Shown here one piece after another: positions 63,543 through 64,000 of a stretch of DNA of 64,000 bases (position 1 is the first letter of the stretch; each line of letters begins with the position of its first letter). Made by a program: the position numbers and the translations under genes. The notes beneath the pieces are model-generated. The model was not told the DNA's origin and did no database searches. It saw only the letters and a program-made list of their open reading frames with translations. The stretch comes from Viridothelium virens (Eukaryota; Ascomycota; Dothideomycetes; Trypetheliales; Trypetheliaceae), in NCBI GenBank assembly GCA_010094025.1, contig ML991816.1, forward strand, positions 185,895 to 249,894. Direction: 5' to 3'.

Positions 63543-64000
63543 ATGGATCTGATTGATCAGCTAATTACAGCATCGAATTCGCAAGAGCCTGGCGAAGAGA
63601 TTCTACCAAAAATTGAGAAAAAAGTTCATCGTTCAACGGCTTGGCGGCACAAAGTCGGCCAAACAGTGCCAAGAGGTAATGTGCGGAATCACACCAACGC
63701 GTTGCTTCAGCACCAACAGGAAATGGACCTTGTTGCTCAAATTAACAAAGCTACGGATTGAGGCACTCTACCAACACCTCAAATGGTACATAACTGGGCC
63801 GCTGTTATTGCCAAAAAACAGCCTGGAGTTAACTGGGCTACAACCTTTATAAAGCAACATAAAAACGAGCTTCATAGTGGCTATATTCAACCACTTAATA
63901 TAGAGCGAAAGAAGGCAGATAATTACTACAGTTATAAATTGTACTTTGACTGAGTAAGTAGGGTCAAACTTTTAGTATTTAAGATAATAATTTGCTAGTT
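63445..64000 (+). mobile_element. Pogo/Fot1-type DNA transposon, decayed, right end outside window
   Basis: Contains the transposase relic at 63543 and a TIR-like GC-rich repeat at its left side. The interior is AT-rich compared with neighbours. The extent to the right is unknown. Confidence 0.6.
63543..64000 (+). pseudogene. Broken pogo/Fot1 transposase, N-terminal part
   Basis: One frame from the ATG at 63543 shows the helix-turn-helix of Fot1-type transposases: DLIDQLITASNSQEPGEE, VHRSTAWRHKVGQ and LLQHQQEMDLVAQINK, then TLPTPQMVHNWAAVIAKKQP, SGYIQPLNIERKKAD and YSYKLYF. It has in-frame TGA codons at 63759-63761 and 63951-63953 and a TAG near the window edge, so it cannot make an active enzyme. 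One nonsense site follows a GAT where family members have Arg, consistent with a C-to-T change of CGA. DDE catalytic part is not in the window. Confidence 0.8.

Overview
The window is nuclear DNA from a filamentous ascomycete (Pezizomycotina). This rests on compact genes with short introns (about 50-110 nt, GT...AG, many with a CTAAC/CTGAC-like branch site) and on gene content: HET, HeLo, HapX, 2EXR, DUF3176, questin-oxidase-like and Ugo1 genes. There is no polycistronic organisation and no rRNA, tRNA or CRISPR that I can see. I cannot fix the class or genus from the sequence. Exon borders come from reading frame, splice consensus and family homology; none has transcript support here.

Layout. 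1-9 kb: a truncated FAD monooxygenase, a secreted Ser/Ala-rich protein, a questin-oxidase-like (AflY-type) enzyme and a DUF3500 protein. 8.6-14 kb: mitochondrial ferredoxin YAH1 and the fusion protein UGO1 fire outwards from a 179-bp shared promoter; an 87-residue Ser-rich protein follows. 15-31 kb: a giant 1784-aa protein of unknown function, polyphosphatase PPX1, a METTL25-type methyltransferase, the t-SNARE TLG1, sulfite oxidase and V-ATPase subunit A. 31-40 kb: dynamin VPS1, a RING-type protein, the iron regulator HapX and a PQ-loop membrane protein. 40-52 kb: a DUF3176 membrane protein, a gamma-glutamylcyclotransferase-like protein, then the most unusual locus: a HeLo-domain pseudokinase divergent from an active-looking kinase with a repeat linker and C-terminal ankyrin repeats. 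53-64 kb: sulfhydryl oxidase ERV1, formamidase, a PhoD-like phosphatase, a 2EXR/F-box-like protein, a HET-domain gene and a decayed pogo/Fot1 transposon running off the end.

How the parts fit. Housekeeping genes form three themes: mitochondria and Fe-S/redox (YAH1, UGO1, ERV1, sulfite oxidase), vacuole and endomembrane traffic (TLG1, VMA1, VPS1, PQ-loop protein), and iron control (HapX, with two ATCTGATAA GATA sites just upstream of its start). The HeLo-pseudokinase/kinase-ankyrin pair resembles in domain layout an MLKL effector next to a RIPK4-like kinase, and a HET gene lies 10 kb away. The kinase-ankyrin frame contains one in-frame TAG followed by 968 open codons, so it is either a recent nonsense allele, a readthrough gene or two proteins.
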